A stretch of DNA of 64,000 nt, from the NCBI RefSeq assembly GCF_003752505.1, contig NZ_RKHO01000001.1, positions 3,472,001 through 3,536,000 on the forward strand, given 5' to 3'. The position numbers and the translations under genes are program-made. The DNA is from Nocardioides aurantiacus (GTDB lineage Bacteria > Actinomycetota > Actinomycetes > Propionibacteriales > Nocardioidaceae). Position 1 is the stretch's first letter. Each line of letters begins with the position of its first letter. Shown piece after piece: positions 1-8,981 of this stretch. Below the pieces are notes generated by a model. The model saw nothing but the letters and a program-made list of their open reading frames with translations. It ran no database searches and was not told the origin of the DNA.

Positions 1-1281
1 TGATCCGCCCCACCCCGCGTCGACGAGTGCGCTGGGGACACCGTCGGCCAGACCTTCCTGACGGAGGTAAGCGATGCTGCGGTCCGCCATCTGCCGGCCG
101 CGCCTGCGTACCTCGGAGACCAGCGGTTCGGACTGCAGTGCGCCAGCCAGCTGCTGTCGCTCCTCGAGGTTGAGCGGGAGGTCTGCTCGGTCGGCGAGAC
201 AGCAGTCGAGGCCGACGAGGTCGTAGACCTCGGACGGATCGAGGTCCACCCGCGCCAGCAACGTCCTGGCGGTGTAGTCGACGCCGGCATCGACCCAGCG
301 GGCCAACAGCTCGTCATGGGTGGCGGACGCCCCGAAGACCCACGGCCGACGCGAGGCGTGGAGGTAGCGGAGCTCGAGCTCGGGGGCGAGCCGGGTGACG
401 ATCGGACGAGCCGCGGCCAGCATGGACTCCCCGTCACGGGCCACGTAGTACAGCCGCCGGACGCCGCGCAGACGCGCTTGGTCGACGACCCAGCTGGCGA
501 AGCCGACGAGCATGGCGCCCAGGGGGCCGGCACCGACCTCGGCCTGGGCGGGCGGTGCACCTCGGCGGAGCGCCTCCAGGCGCGACAGGCGCGAGGCGCC
601 CGCGATGAGCGACGTCATCCCGGCGCTGTCGGCTGCGCTGCCCTCGAGCAACCTCTCGTAGCGGTTGAGCCGCCCCTGCGGCTTCCAGGAGGACGACCAC
701 CCCTCGATCCGTGCCGCCGCGACGTCGCTGCGTGGGTGGTCACCGTGGTGGTGCACGACGTCATGCTGACCGAGCTGCTCGGCCACCAGGGTGAACAGAC
801 CGCCGTGCGCCTTGCTGACACCCCGCTCGCTCGAGGTGAACACCCGGTCCGACTCCCGGGCCAAGCCGTGACGCAGGAGCAGCTCCTTCACGAAGGCCTC
901 ACGGTGCGGCGTGTCGGAGACGAAGATCACGGCTCCCGCGGTGCGTGCTGCCACCACCACCTCGGCGACACCTGGGGCGGGCACGACCAGCTCGCGCTCG
1001 ACCGTCTCCTCGGCATCGACCCAGCGCGCTGCCTCCGCCTCGTCGACGACCAGCGCCTCGGCCACCGCGCTGTAGATCTCGTGGAGGGTCGCGTGACGCC
1101 CCAGGAGCCGCGTCAGAGCCCCTTCGTGCCGTCGACGGGCAAGCGCGAACACGTGCGGGTCGACCACCAGCACGCCCTGACGCCGGAGGCGGTCCGCGAC
1201 CAGCCCGAACACGGCGTCCGGATCACCCACGCGTCGGGTCAGGACGGTGTCGAAGACATCGAACGAGGTGGTCACGGCCAT
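1..1281 (-). CDS. HAD-superfamily hydrolase of the polysaccharide-locus type (COG5610-like), partial
   Basis: The reading frame is open from an ATG at 1281 to the left edge, so the C-terminus lies outside the window; 427 codons are visible. The N-terminus reads SFDVFDTVLTRR at residues 6-17, matching HAD motif I (DxFDT), and a second motif-like stretch VIFVSDTPHREAF follows near residue 110. A later conserved patch, RLYYVARDGESMLAAA near residue 270, is typical of the long HAD proteins found in capsule and glycan loci. These proteins are predicted hydrolases whose substrate is unknown. It is the most downstream visible gene of a minus-strand group with the UDP-glucose dehydrogenase, about 95 bases away, which supports a role in the polysaccharide locus. 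Family assignment is firm for the HAD domain; the substrate cannot be inferred. Confidence 0.8.
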   Translation of the reverse strand, partial: MAVTTSFDVFDTVLTRRVGDPDAVFGLVADRLRRQGVLVVDPHVFALARRRHEGALTRLLGRHATLHEIYSAVAEALVVDEAEAARWVDAEETVERELVVPAPGVAEVVVAARTAGAVIFVSDTPHREAFVKELLLRHGLARESDRVFTSSERGVSKAHGGLFTLVAEQLGQHDVVHHHGDHPRSDVAAARIEGWSSSWKPQGRLNRYERLLEGSAADSAGMTSLIAGASRLSRLEALRRGAPPAQAEVGAGPLGAMLVGFASWVVDQARLRGVRRLYYVARDGESMLAAARPIVTRLAPELELRYLHASRRPWVFGASATHDELLARWVDAGVDYTARTLLARVDLDPSEVYDLVGLDCCLADRADLPLNLEERQQLAGALQSEPLVSEVRRRGRQMADRSIAYLRQEGLADGVPSALVDAGWGGS

Positions 1282-1375
1282 CACACGGGCTCCGTCAGGA
1301 CGAAGGGAAGTATGGGTCCAGCATTGCCTACTGCATCGACGGTGACCACACAGGCGCAGGACCGCCGTGCGCCAC

Positions 1376-2689
1376 TCAGCGTCGGCCCAGTGCCCGATAG
1401 CTGAACCCGGCGGCCCGCCAGGCAGCGGCGTCGAGGCAGTTGCGTCCGTCGAGCACCCGCTTGTCCCGCACGAGCCCGGCGACGTGGGTCGGGTCGAGGG
1501 AGACGTACTGCTGCCACTCGGTGAGCACGAGCACCAGCTCGGCCCCGGTGAGCGCGTCGTCGACGTCCTCGGCGAAGACCAGGTCGGGCCACTTGCGGCG
1601 GGAGTTCTCGATGGCCTGCGGGTCGGTGACGACCACGGACGCCCCCTGGAGCGACATCTGGGCGGCCACACTCAGGGCGGGCGAGTCCCGCACGTCGTCG
1701 CTGTCGGGCTTGAACGACGAGCCGAGCACCGCGATGCGGCGTCCCTGGATCGACCCACCCAGCTCCTCGCGGGCCAGGTCGACCATCCGGACCCGACGAC
1801 GCATGTTGATGGCGTCGACCTCGCGCAGGAAGCTCAGCGCCTGGTCGACGCCCAGCTCGCCCGCCCGCGCCATGAAGGCGCGGATGTCCTTGGGCAGGCA
1901 GCCACCACCGAACCCGAGGCCGGCGTTGAGGAAGCTCCGGCCGATGCGTTCGTCGAGGCCGATGGCGTCGGCCAGGAAGGTGACATCGGCTCCCGACGCC
2001 TCGCACAGCTCCGCCATGGCGTTGATGAAGGAGATCTTGGTGGCGAGGAAGGAGTTGGCGGCGACCTTGACCAGCTGGGCGGTCGCGAGGTCGCCGACGA
2101 GCCGGGGGCTGCCCTCGGCGATCGCGCTGGCGTAGACCTCGTCCAGGACCGTCACGGCCCGCTCCCCCGCGGGGCCGTCGGCGACGCCGTAGACGATGCG
2201 GTCGGGGTGCAGGGTGTCCTGGACGGCCTTGCCCTCGCGGAGGAACTCGGGGTTCCAGACCAGCTCGGCCTCGGGCTGCACCTCGTGCACCCGGCGGGCC
2301 AGCCGCTCGGCGGTGCCGACGGGCACGGTGGACTTGCCGACGACGAGGTCACCGGGCGCGAGGTGGGGCAGCAGCGACTCGACGGCGGCGTCGACGTAGG
2401 TCAGGTCGGCGGCCATCTCGCCCGAGCGCTGCGGGGTGCCGACGCACACGAAGTGGACCCGGGCGCCGGCGACCGCAGTCGGGTCGGTGGTGAAGCGGAG
2501 CCGGCCGCTGGCACCGGCCGAGGAGAGGATCTCGGGCAGCCCCGGCTCGAAGAAAGGCGCCTGTCCGGCGGACAGCGCCTCGACCTGGGCCGGCAGGACG
2601 TCGAGGCCGACGACCTCGTGTCCCAGCTCGGCCATGCAGGCGGCGTGGACAGCGCCGAGGTAGCCACAACCGACGACGGAGATCAGCAC
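1376..2689 (-). CDS. UDP-glucose 6-dehydrogenase
   Basis: A 437-residue protein of normal length for the UDP-glucose/GDP-mannose dehydrogenase family, which oxidises UDP-glucose with two NAD+ to UDP-glucuronate. The N-terminal Rossmann motif GCGYLG is at residues 8-13. The catalytic cysteine lies in GFGGGCLPKD near residue 263, and the C-terminal UDP-binding domain contains LGSSFKPDSDDVRDSP. UDP-glucuronate is a common precursor of acidic exopolysaccharide and, after decarboxylation, of UDP-xylose. Its position at the head of a polysaccharide locus fits a role in supplying an acidic sugar. It could also use a related hexose; sequence alone cannot separate UDP-glucose from UDP-GlcNAc/ManNAc use, though overall similarity is to the TuaD/Ugd type. 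Confidence 0.93.
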   Translation of the reverse strand: MLISVVGCGYLGAVHAACMAELGHEVVGLDVLPAQVEALSAGQAPFFEPGLPEILSSAGASGRLRFTTDPTAVAGARVHFVCVGTPQRSGEMAADLTYVDAAVESLLPHLAPGDLVVGKSTVPVGTAERLARRVHEVQPEAELVWNPEFLREGKAVQDTLHPDRIVYGVADGPAGERAVTVLDEVYASAIAEGSPRLVGDLATAQLVKVAANSFLATKISFINAMAELCEASGADVTFLADAIGLDERIGRSFLNAGLGFGGGCLPKDIRAFMARAGELGVDQALSFLREVDAINMRRRVRMVDLAREELGGSIQGRRIAVLGSSFKPDSDDVRDSPALSVAAQMSLQGASVVVTDPQAIENSRRKWPDLVFAEDVDDALTGAELVLVLTEWQQYVSLDPTHVAGLVRDKRVLDGRNCLDAAAWRAAGFSYRALGRR

Positions 2690-2778
2690 GTCGCGATCCT
2701 AGGTGCCAGCTGTCCCCCCGCACCCGGCGGGAGCCTGAGCGACGCATGACCATCGGGTGACCACCCGGAGACGCACGA

Positions 2779-2805
2779 ACGCCGCGACCCGGTGGGCCGC
2801 GGCGT
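2779..2805. terminator. Hairpin downstream of the LPXTG gene
   Basis: An 8-bp perfect inverted repeat (ACGCCGCG / CGCGGCGT) encloses a loop whose CCC and GGG can pair further. It lies about 25 bases after the stop codon of the minus-strand surface-protein gene and before the UDP-glucose dehydrogenase start. There is no clear U-run, as is common in actinobacteria. Confidence 0.45.
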
Positions 2806-2828
2806 CCGTGGTGTGGAGCTGGGGTGGG

Positions 2829-3380
2829 TCAGAGCGCCTTGCGCTTGGCGGCCACCAGGGTGACGCCACCGACCAGGAGCAGCGCCAGGGCGCCAGCCAG
2901 GGTCAGCATGGTGCCGGAGTCGGCGCCGGTCGCGGGCAGGTTGCCCGAGCCCGAACCGGTGCTGGAGCCGGTGGTCGGGGTGCTGCCGTCGCCGGAGTCA
3001 CCACCGCCACCCTGGCTGCCCTGGGGAACGGTGATCTCGGTGCTGCCGAGCTCGCCGCTCTCCGAGCCGCTGCCGCTCGCGAGGTAGCTGCCGGGCTCGC
3101 AGAGCTCGACGGTGAAGGTCGCGGTCCCGTCGGGGCCGGCGGCCTGGTCCTCGTTGAAGACCTCGTTGCCGTCGGCGTCGATGACGACGAGCGTGAGGGT
3201 CTCACCTGCGACGCCCTCGACGGTCACCTGCGAGGTGTAGCAACCGTTGCCGGACGGGGCGGGCGGGGTGGCGGAGACGCCACCCTCCTCGCCGGGGTAG
3301 GAGACGGCCTGGGCGGCCGTCGGCGCGAGGAGGACGAAGAACGCGGCCACGAGGAGCGCGATGAGGCGGGTGACCTTCAT
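2829..3380 (-). CDS. Secreted LPXTG-anchored cell-wall protein
   Basis: A 183-residue protein with a signal peptide (MKVTRL, hydrophobic core, cleavage probably after AQA near residue 25), a beta-rich middle and a Ser/Thr/Gly-rich linker. A C-terminal sorting signal follows: LPATG, hydrophobic segment, then AAKRKAL. This architecture directs covalent anchoring to peptidoglycan by a sortase. An ATG six bases upstream also fits the frame, but the GGGAG ribosome site lies six bases before the ATG at 3380 and directly abuts the upstream one, so 3380 was chosen. No sortase gene is in this window. The middle domain (near residues 35-110) resembles a small Ig-like or carboxypeptidase-regulatory fold only in composition; its role is unknown. 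Confidence 0.85.
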   Translation of the reverse strand: MKVTRLIALLVAAFFVLLAPTAAQAVSYPGEEGGVSATPPAPSGNGCYTSQVTVEGVAGETLTLVVIDADGNEVFNEDQAAGPDGTATFTVELCEPGSYLASGSGSESGELGSTEITVPQGSQGGGGDSGDGSTPTTGSSTGSGSGNLPATGADSGTMLTLAGALALLLVGGVTLVAAKRKAL

Positions 3381-3428
3381 GGTCATCTCCCAAGAGTGTG
3401 TCGGGGGTCAGAGATCCGAGAGTTCGTG

Positions 3429-5216
3429 CTAAGAGCAGCCTGATCCCTCGACGCGGACGTTAGCAGGCTTGGTGCCGGGCGTATAGCGAACCGCGAAGTC
3501 CGATGAGATGGGCTGGCCCGCCATTGTCAGGGTCAGGGACTTGGTCTGGCCCGGGGCGAGGGTGAAGTCCCGCGTCCCGGCTTGGAGTCCGTCGTGCTTG
3601 TAGGTGATGAGGTCACGACGTCCGTCACTGGCTCGTACGCCGGTGATGGCCCATCCGGGAGGCGCGTAAGCGACGACCTGGATGCGCAGATCACCCGGTC
3701 GCGACCGTCCGACGATGCCGGTCACGGACGGGGGCAGGTCCCGGTTGAGCGGGGCCGCGGACCGCAGCTGGACCTTCATCGTGGCCGATGTCGTGGTGCC
3801 GCAGCTTGCGGGCTCGGTGGTGATACGCACCCGCTGGTAGGAGCTGGTCTTCGAGCCGATCCGGTCGTGGAGGTAGACACCGAAGCGCGGTGAGTCCGGG
3901 GTGGGATCGCGCAAGGTCTGCCCGAGCTCGGTGTCCTCCAGGATCGACTCCTCCTTCCTGCGCGCAGACCAGACCATGATGCGGCGCTGCTCCACCCCCT
4001 CCGCCAAAACCGCGGTGAGCGCCGCAGGATCGCCGGGAAAGGTCCGCACCCGATCGAAGACCCGACGAGCCGCTTGGGCGAAGACCTCGTTCTGCTGGTC
4101 CGGATCAGGAACGTCTCGGTACACGTCGACGAGGAGCTTCTGCACCGCGTTGCGGCCCGTCAGCCGGCCAGCGTCGGTGTTCACAGGACCTACAGCCCCG
4201 AGCAGCAACTGCAGGGCCCACGGATCCACCGCGGCCACCCCGTCGATGGTCTCGCCAAAGCGGCGCTGCCACATCTCGGTGATCAGCTCGGCGGCTCGGG
4301 GGAAGTCGGGTGAATCAGTGACGTTGGCGGGAAAGCGGCCCAATCCTGGGCCGTAGAGTCCCTCCTCCGCCATCGAGAGCGGCAGCACCGGCCGCTCGAA
4401 CTCACCGACGTCGCCCGCGGTGGCCTGGCGGACCAGCTCCAGACGGCCGTCTTCCGCACGAAGCACTGCAATGGCTCCGGGAATGCCGCCGAGCGACCGT
4501 TGCTCTGCGGTGTTCTGCGCGAGGAGGAGATAGGTGCGGCGCCCACTCCCCCCGAGCATGTCGGGCAGCAACCTTCCCGCGAGCGAGACGGTGCGTGCCA
4601 GGCGGGAGCTGCGGCCCAGCAGGTCCTGCGTGTCGACCACCCGGTCACGCAGGGCCGGCGTCAGACCCTCGGCACGGATCGCGGCAGCGTCCTGGTCGGC
4701 GTCGTCGAGCAGCACCGCGGCTCGTGTCAGCTGTCCGCTGGCCTCGCGGAGCGGGGCCAGGTCGACGCGGCCGCCCTGGAGCCCGATGTCCGCCGGGTCG
4801 ACGTAGGAGAGCGCGGTCATCACCGCCGGGAGCGCGCCGTGGGTGACGTCGTCCGTGGTCGCGGTCAGTCGACGCGCGGCGTCGACGTCGTCACCGATCG
4901 AGGGCAGGGTCGACGCGGCGCCCCAGAGCGGGCCTCCGAGCGCCGCCCTCGCGTTGCCCGTCTCGTCCTGCGCGCGGGACAACGCCTTCTTCGCACCCGG
5001 CACGTCCCTGTCGAGGAGCCGGACCCGGAAGTCGCCGATGGCGGTGTTGGCCTGCTGCGCGGACCGGTAGGCCGAGAACGCCTGCCAGGCCATGAACCCC
5101 GCGAGCAGCACCACCAGGACCACCAGCCCCAGGACGACCCGCACCACGGGGCGGCCCCAGCCGCGCTCCCGATGGGGTCCGTTCGAGCGTCGAGGACGTC
5201 GACGGGAGGCAGCCAC
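3429..5216 (-). CDS. DUF4012 domain membrane protein
   Basis: A 595-residue protein with a basic cytoplasmic N-terminus (RRRPRRS), one membrane helix at about residues 25-45 and a long extracytoplasmic part. The part containing LLLAQNTAEQRSLGGIPGAIAV and ITEMWQRRFGETIDGVAAVDP is characteristic of DUF4012, a family of unknown function that recurs in actinobacterial exopolysaccharide loci. The start is a GTG at 5216. It is divergent from the tyrosine-kinase gene across about 135 bases, which must hold both promoters. The context suggests involvement in polymer export or attachment at the envelope, but no activity is known for the family. Confidence 0.85.
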   Translation of the reverse strand: MAASRRRPRRSNGPHRERGWGRPVVRVVLGLVVLVVLLAGFMAWQAFSAYRSAQQANTAIGDFRVRLLDRDVPGAKKALSRAQDETGNARAALGGPLWGAASTLPSIGDDVDAARRLTATTDDVTHGALPAVMTALSYVDPADIGLQGGRVDLAPLREASGQLTRAAVLLDDADQDAAAIRAEGLTPALRDRVVDTQDLLGRSSRLARTVSLAGRLLPDMLGGSGRRTYLLLAQNTAEQRSLGGIPGAIAVLRAEDGRLELVRQATAGDVGEFERPVLPLSMAEEGLYGPGLGRFPANVTDSPDFPRAAELITEMWQRRFGETIDGVAAVDPWALQLLLGAVGPVNTDAGRLTGRNAVQKLLVDVYRDVPDPDQQNEVFAQAARRVFDRVRTFPGDPAALTAVLAEGVEQRRIMVWSARRKEESILEDTELGQTLRDPTPDSPRFGVYLHDRIGSKTSSYQRVRITTEPASCGTTTSATMKVQLRSAAPLNRDLPPSVTGIVGRSRPGDLRIQVVAYAPPGWAITGVRASDGRRDLITYKHDGLQAGTRDFTLAPGQTKSLTLTMAGQPISSDFAVRYTPGTKPANVRVEGSGCS

Positions 5217-5352
5217 CAGCGCAGCGTAGACGAGCCGAGGTCACCACCAGGTCAACGTGTTCGGCCTGCGGGAGTCGACCTGTCCACGTTCTTCTTCTGT
5301 CGTAGGGTGAGCCCGCTCGTCCGACCGGCGGGCGGATGTCGAAGGGACCTTC

Positions 5353-6840
5353 GTGGAGTTGCGCGACTACCTCCGCATCGCCCGGCGCCGTTGGGTGCTG
5401 ATCCTGCTCAGCACGCTCACCGCACTGGGTCTGGCCGCGGTGTTCACCGCCCAAGCAACCCCCCAGTACGAGTCGACGGCCCGGGTGTTCATCTCGACGT
5501 CTGCCTCCGGTTCGTCCTCCGACGCCTACCAGGGCGGGCTCTTCAGCCAGCAGCGGGTGGCCTCCTACGCCGACGTCGTCAACGGGGTCGACGTCGCCCA
5601 GCGGGTGGTCGACGACCTCCAGCTCGACGTCAGTGCCGAAACCCTCGCCTCGCGGATCTCGGCCGCCGTCGTGCCCGAGACCGTGCTCCTGCAGGTCTCG
5701 GTCCGCGACCCCAACCGGTTCGAGGCCCAGCGCATCAACGAGGCGCTCATGGTGCAGATCCAGGACGTGATCCGCGAGCTCGAGACACCACCGGGACGGC
5801 GAGTCGCCACCCTTAAGGCCACCGTCGTCGACACACCACAGCTGCCCGAAACCGCAGTGTCCCCACAGCCGACGCGCAACCTGGGCCTGGCACTGGTGCT
5901 GGGCCTGCTCCTCGGGACGGGTCTGGCCGTCACGCGCGAGCTGCTCGACACCAGCGTCAAGGCCATCGACGACGTGCCGACACTGGAGCACCTGCCCGTG
6001 TTGTCGGGTCTCTCCTACGACCCGCAGGTGTTCGGCAAGCCGCTGATTACCGACCTGCCCACCCACTCGCCACGGGTCGAGGCCTTCCGGGTGCTCCGCA
6101 CCAACATGGAGTTCCTCGACGTCGACGCCACCAGCAAGGTCTTCGTCGTCACCAGCTCGGTGCCCGGCGAGGGGAAGTCCACGACGTCGACGAACTCCGC
6201 ACTCGCCTTCGCCGTGGCCGGCCGCAACGTGCTGCTCATCGACGCCGACCTGCGACGCCCGCAGGTCTCCAACCTGCTGGGCCTCGTGGACAGCGTGGGC
6301 CTGACCACCATCCTGGCCGGCCAAGCCAGCATCGACGACGCACTCCAGATGCACGCCGACTCCGGACTCAGCGTGATCACCTCCGGGGCCATCCCGCCCA
6401 ACCCCGCTGAGCTGTTGCAGTCGCGCGCCATGCAGGAGCTGCTCGACCAACTCCGCGACCGCTTCGCGGTCATCGTCATCGACGCCCCACCGCTGCTTCC
6501 CGTGACCGACGCGGCGTTGCTGGCGTCGGAGGCCGACGGCGCCGTCGTCGTCGTGCGCTACGGCCGGACGACCAAGGACCAGCTCCGGGGCGCCGCCGAC
6601 CGGCTCGGCAGCGTCGACGCCAAGCTGCTGGGAATTGTCTTCAACATGATCCCTGAGCGCGGCGCCGGCTACGGCTACGGCTACGGCTACGGCTACGGCT
6701 ACGGACCCGACCAGGCCACGAGCTCGACCCGCGGCCGGCTGACCTGGCGGCAGCGTCGCGACCAGCGGCGTCAGCGCCGTCAGTCCGGCCAGGGGGGCCG
6801 CCACAACGACGAGGGTGCGACCACCTCGGCGATGTCCTGA
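5353..6840 (+). CDS. Polysaccharide chain-length determinant / bacterial tyrosine kinase (Wzz-BY-kinase fusion)
   Basis: A 495-residue actinobacterial fusion of a Wzz-type membrane domain and a BY-kinase ATPase. The Wzz part starts MELRDYLRIARRRW, with a first helix at about residues 14-33 and a second near 175-195. The kinase part has Walker A (VPGEGKSTT) near 271-277, Walker A-prime (LLIDADLRRP) near 294-303 and Walker B (VIVIDAPP) near 374-381. The tail carries an uninterrupted Gly-Tyr repeat with about seven tyrosines near residues 438-453, the expected autophosphorylation cluster. Such proteins control chain length and export of Wzx/Wzy-made polymers. The start is a GTG preceded by GAAGGGACC. 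A basic C-terminal tail follows the tyrosine cluster. Confidence 0.92.
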   Translation: MELRDYLRIARRRWVLILLSTLTALGLAAVFTAQATPQYESTARVFISTSASGSSSDAYQGGLFSQQRVASYADVVNGVDVAQRVVDDLQLDVSAETLASRISAAVVPETVLLQVSVRDPNRFEAQRINEALMVQIQDVIRELETPPGRRVATLKATVVDTPQLPETAVSPQPTRNLGLALVLGLLLGTGLAVTRELLDTSVKAIDDVPTLEHLPVLSGLSYDPQVFGKPLITDLPTHSPRVEAFRVLRTNMEFLDVDATSKVFVVTSSVPGEGKSTTSTNSALAFAVAGRNVLLIDADLRRPQVSNLLGLVDSVGLTTILAGQASIDDALQMHADSGLSVITSGAIPPNPAELLQSRAMQELLDQLRDRFAVIVIDAPPLLPVTDAALLASEADGAVVVVRYGRTTKDQLRGAADRLGSVDAKLLGIVFNMIPERGAGYGYGYGYGYGYGPDQATSSTRGRLTWRQRRDQRRQRRQSGQGGRHNDEGATTSAMS

Positions 6841-6847
6841 CCCCCCG

Positions 6848-8725
6848 TCACCCCTGCGGCGGCTCGCTCCGGCCGGTCACGACGGTGGTCGCCGACCGGC
6901 GCGCGAGGTCGTCACGCATCCCGGCGCAGGCCTGGGCCAGGGTCCGCGAGACCACCGAGGGCGCCTGGTAGGGGTCCAGCCCCTCGGCCGTCACCGGCGA
7001 GAAGTCGGGCACCGCTGCGTGCGAGATCAGGGGGTGCTGCGGGCGGACGTCGAGCTCGTCGTCGCCGAAGAGCTCCTCGTGCATCTTCTCGCCCTCCCGG
7101 AGACCTGTGAACACGACGTCCACCTGCTTCCCGGACAACGCGATCAGCTGCTGCGCGACGTCGCGGATCGCGATCGGCTCCCCCATGTCGAGCACCATGA
7201 CGTCGCCGCGCGAGCCGATGGCGCCGGCCTGGATGACCAGCTGCACCGCCTCCCGGATGGTCATGAAGTAGCGCGTGACGCGGGGATCGGTCACCGTGAT
7301 CGGGCCCCCGGCGGCGATCTGGGCCGTGAAGGTCGTCAGCACCGAGCCCCGACTTCCCAGCACGTTGCCGAAGCGCACGCTCATGAACAGGCCCTCGGCG
7401 TCCCGGGCCGCTGCAGCCGTGAGGCCCTCGGCGAGGCGCTTGGAGTAGCCCAGGACGCTGCAGGGGTTGGCCGCCTTGTCGGTCGAGACGTTGACGAACC
7501 GCTCGACCCCCGTGGCCACGGCTGCCGCCAGGACGTGCTGGGTGCCCCAGACGTTCGTCTTGACCGCCTCACCCGGGGCAGCCTCCAGCAACGGGAGGTG
7601 CTTGAGCGCGGCCGCGTGGAAGACCACGTGCGGCGCCCGGCGCGCGAACAGCGCCTTGACGTAGCGCTCGTCGCGGATGTCGCCGAGCTCGGTGTCGTCG
7701 GAGTCGAGCATGGCCCGGCCGGTGATGGAGAGCTGGACGGCGTGGAGCGCGCTCTCGTCGCGGTCGAGCATGATGAGCTCCGACGGGCCGAACTTGGCGA
7801 TCTGCCGGCACAGCTCCGACCCGATCGAGCCGCCCGCACCCGTGACGAGCACGCGCTTGCCGGTCAGGTAGTCGGCGATGGACTCCACGTCGGTCTCGAT
7901 CGGCTGCCGGCCGAGGAAGTCCGTCACGTCGATGTCGCGGACGTCGCTGATGTTGACGTGCGCCGGGTTGTGCAGGTTGCTGACGCTCGGCAGCACCTTG
8001 AGGTCGATGCGGCTCTCGGTCGCGAGGCGACTGACCACCGACACCAGCTCGGAGGGTGCGCTCGGGATGGCCAGGATGGCGGTCGTGGCCCCCACCCGAC
8101 GGGCGACCTCGACGAACTCGAAGGCGGAGCCCACCACCGGCACACCGCTGAGGCGCCGGTGCGACTTCCGGGGGTCGTCGTCGACCAGGGCCACCGGGCG
8201 CCACCCGCAGTCGGGGTCGCGCAGCATCGAGGCCACCAGCTGTGCCGCGCCGTTGCCGGCGCCGATGACGACGACGGGCTCCCGAGTGGCCGGGTCGACG
8301 AGGCGGCGTACGTCGCTCCAGTCGCGCAGCAGGCGGTACGCCGCCCGCCCTCCGACGACGAGCACGAAGGCCAGCATCGACGCGGTGACCGTCAGCGACA
8401 CTCGCGCCGGCGCGCCCACCGCGAGGTTGACGGTCACCACGAAGAGACCGACGAGGCCGCTCACCAGGCTTGCCAGCACGGCATCGGCGAAGGACCCGAC
8501 GGGCGAGCGACCGAGGTGCAGGTGGAGCGGCAGCCCGATCCCGACGTAGGCGATCGCGCAGGACACTCCGAGTACAAGAGCGGAAGGCAGCACCAACGTC
8601 GGGCTGTAGCCCACCGCCACCTGGAGCAGCGCCATGGCGGCGAACGCGACCAGCCAGGACACCGAGTCGTAGGTGACGAGCACCAGCGTCCGGGTCTGAC
8701 GGATGCGGCTGAAGGCGTCCTGCAC
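6848..8725 (-). CDS. Membrane-bound nucleoside-diphosphate-sugar 4,6-dehydratase (CapD/PglF/WbpM family)
   Basis: About 625 residues. Several membrane helices occupy the first ~110 residues, a nucleotide-binding motif VVIGAGNGAAQLV is near residue 150, and the catalytic SDR domain begins with GAGGSIGSE near 298. This order matches PglF/WbpM enzymes that convert UDP-GlcNAc to the 4-keto-6-deoxy sugar. In the active-site segment DKAANPCSVLGYSK, Leu stands where classical SDRs have Tyr; PglF/WbpM use Met at this position, so the substitution is notable. The GTG at 8725 was chosen because GGGAG lies five bases upstream; a longer frame starts at 8770. The gene faces the tyrosine-kinase gene tail to tail. 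Product: probably the precursor of a 2,4-diamino or aminodeoxy sugar. Confidence 0.88.
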   Translation of the reverse strand: MQDAFSRIRQTRTLVLVTYDSVSWLVAFAAMALLQVAVGYSPTLVLPSALVLGVSCAIAYVGIGLPLHLHLGRSPVGSFADAVLASLVSGLVGLFVVTVNLAVGAPARVSLTVTASMLAFVLVVGGRAAYRLLRDWSDVRRLVDPATREPVVVIGAGNGAAQLVASMLRDPDCGWRPVALVDDDPRKSHRRLSGVPVVGSAFEFVEVARRVGATTAILAIPSAPSELVSVVSRLATESRIDLKVLPSVSNLHNPAHVNISDVRDIDVTDFLGRQPIETDVESIADYLTGKRVLVTGAGGSIGSELCRQIAKFGPSELIMLDRDESALHAVQLSITGRAMLDSDDTELGDIRDERYVKALFARRAPHVVFHAAALKHLPLLEAAPGEAVKTNVWGTQHVLAAAVATGVERFVNVSTDKAANPCSVLGYSKRLAEGLTAAAARDAEGLFMSVRFGNVLGSRGSVLTTFTAQIAAGGPITVTDPRVTRYFMTIREAVQLVIQAGAIGSRGDVMVLDMGEPIAIRDVAQQLIALSGKQVDVVFTGLREGEKMHEELFGDDELDVRPQHPLISHAAVPDFSPVTAEGLDPYQAPSVVSRTLAQACAGMRDDLARRSATTVVTGRSEPPQG

Positions 8726-8981
8726 GAGAGCTCCCGGGATGACGGAGTGCGCCACCTCGCACGGGCGCACCCGCGACCGGCGGCAGACGGCAGGAGGAAC
8801 TTACCCGCTGTTGCACTGATGTGCAGCGTGAGTACGCGGATGAGTGCCGAAACGGGTCCGACTGCCCCAGACAGACCGAGTCGATCGACTTTGGTCTCAT
8901 TCCGCTCGGGCTGCGGGAGCGGCCGCCGCGCCGTGGATACGATGTGGGCTGCCCATCACCGACGAGAGGCATCCACGCCCG

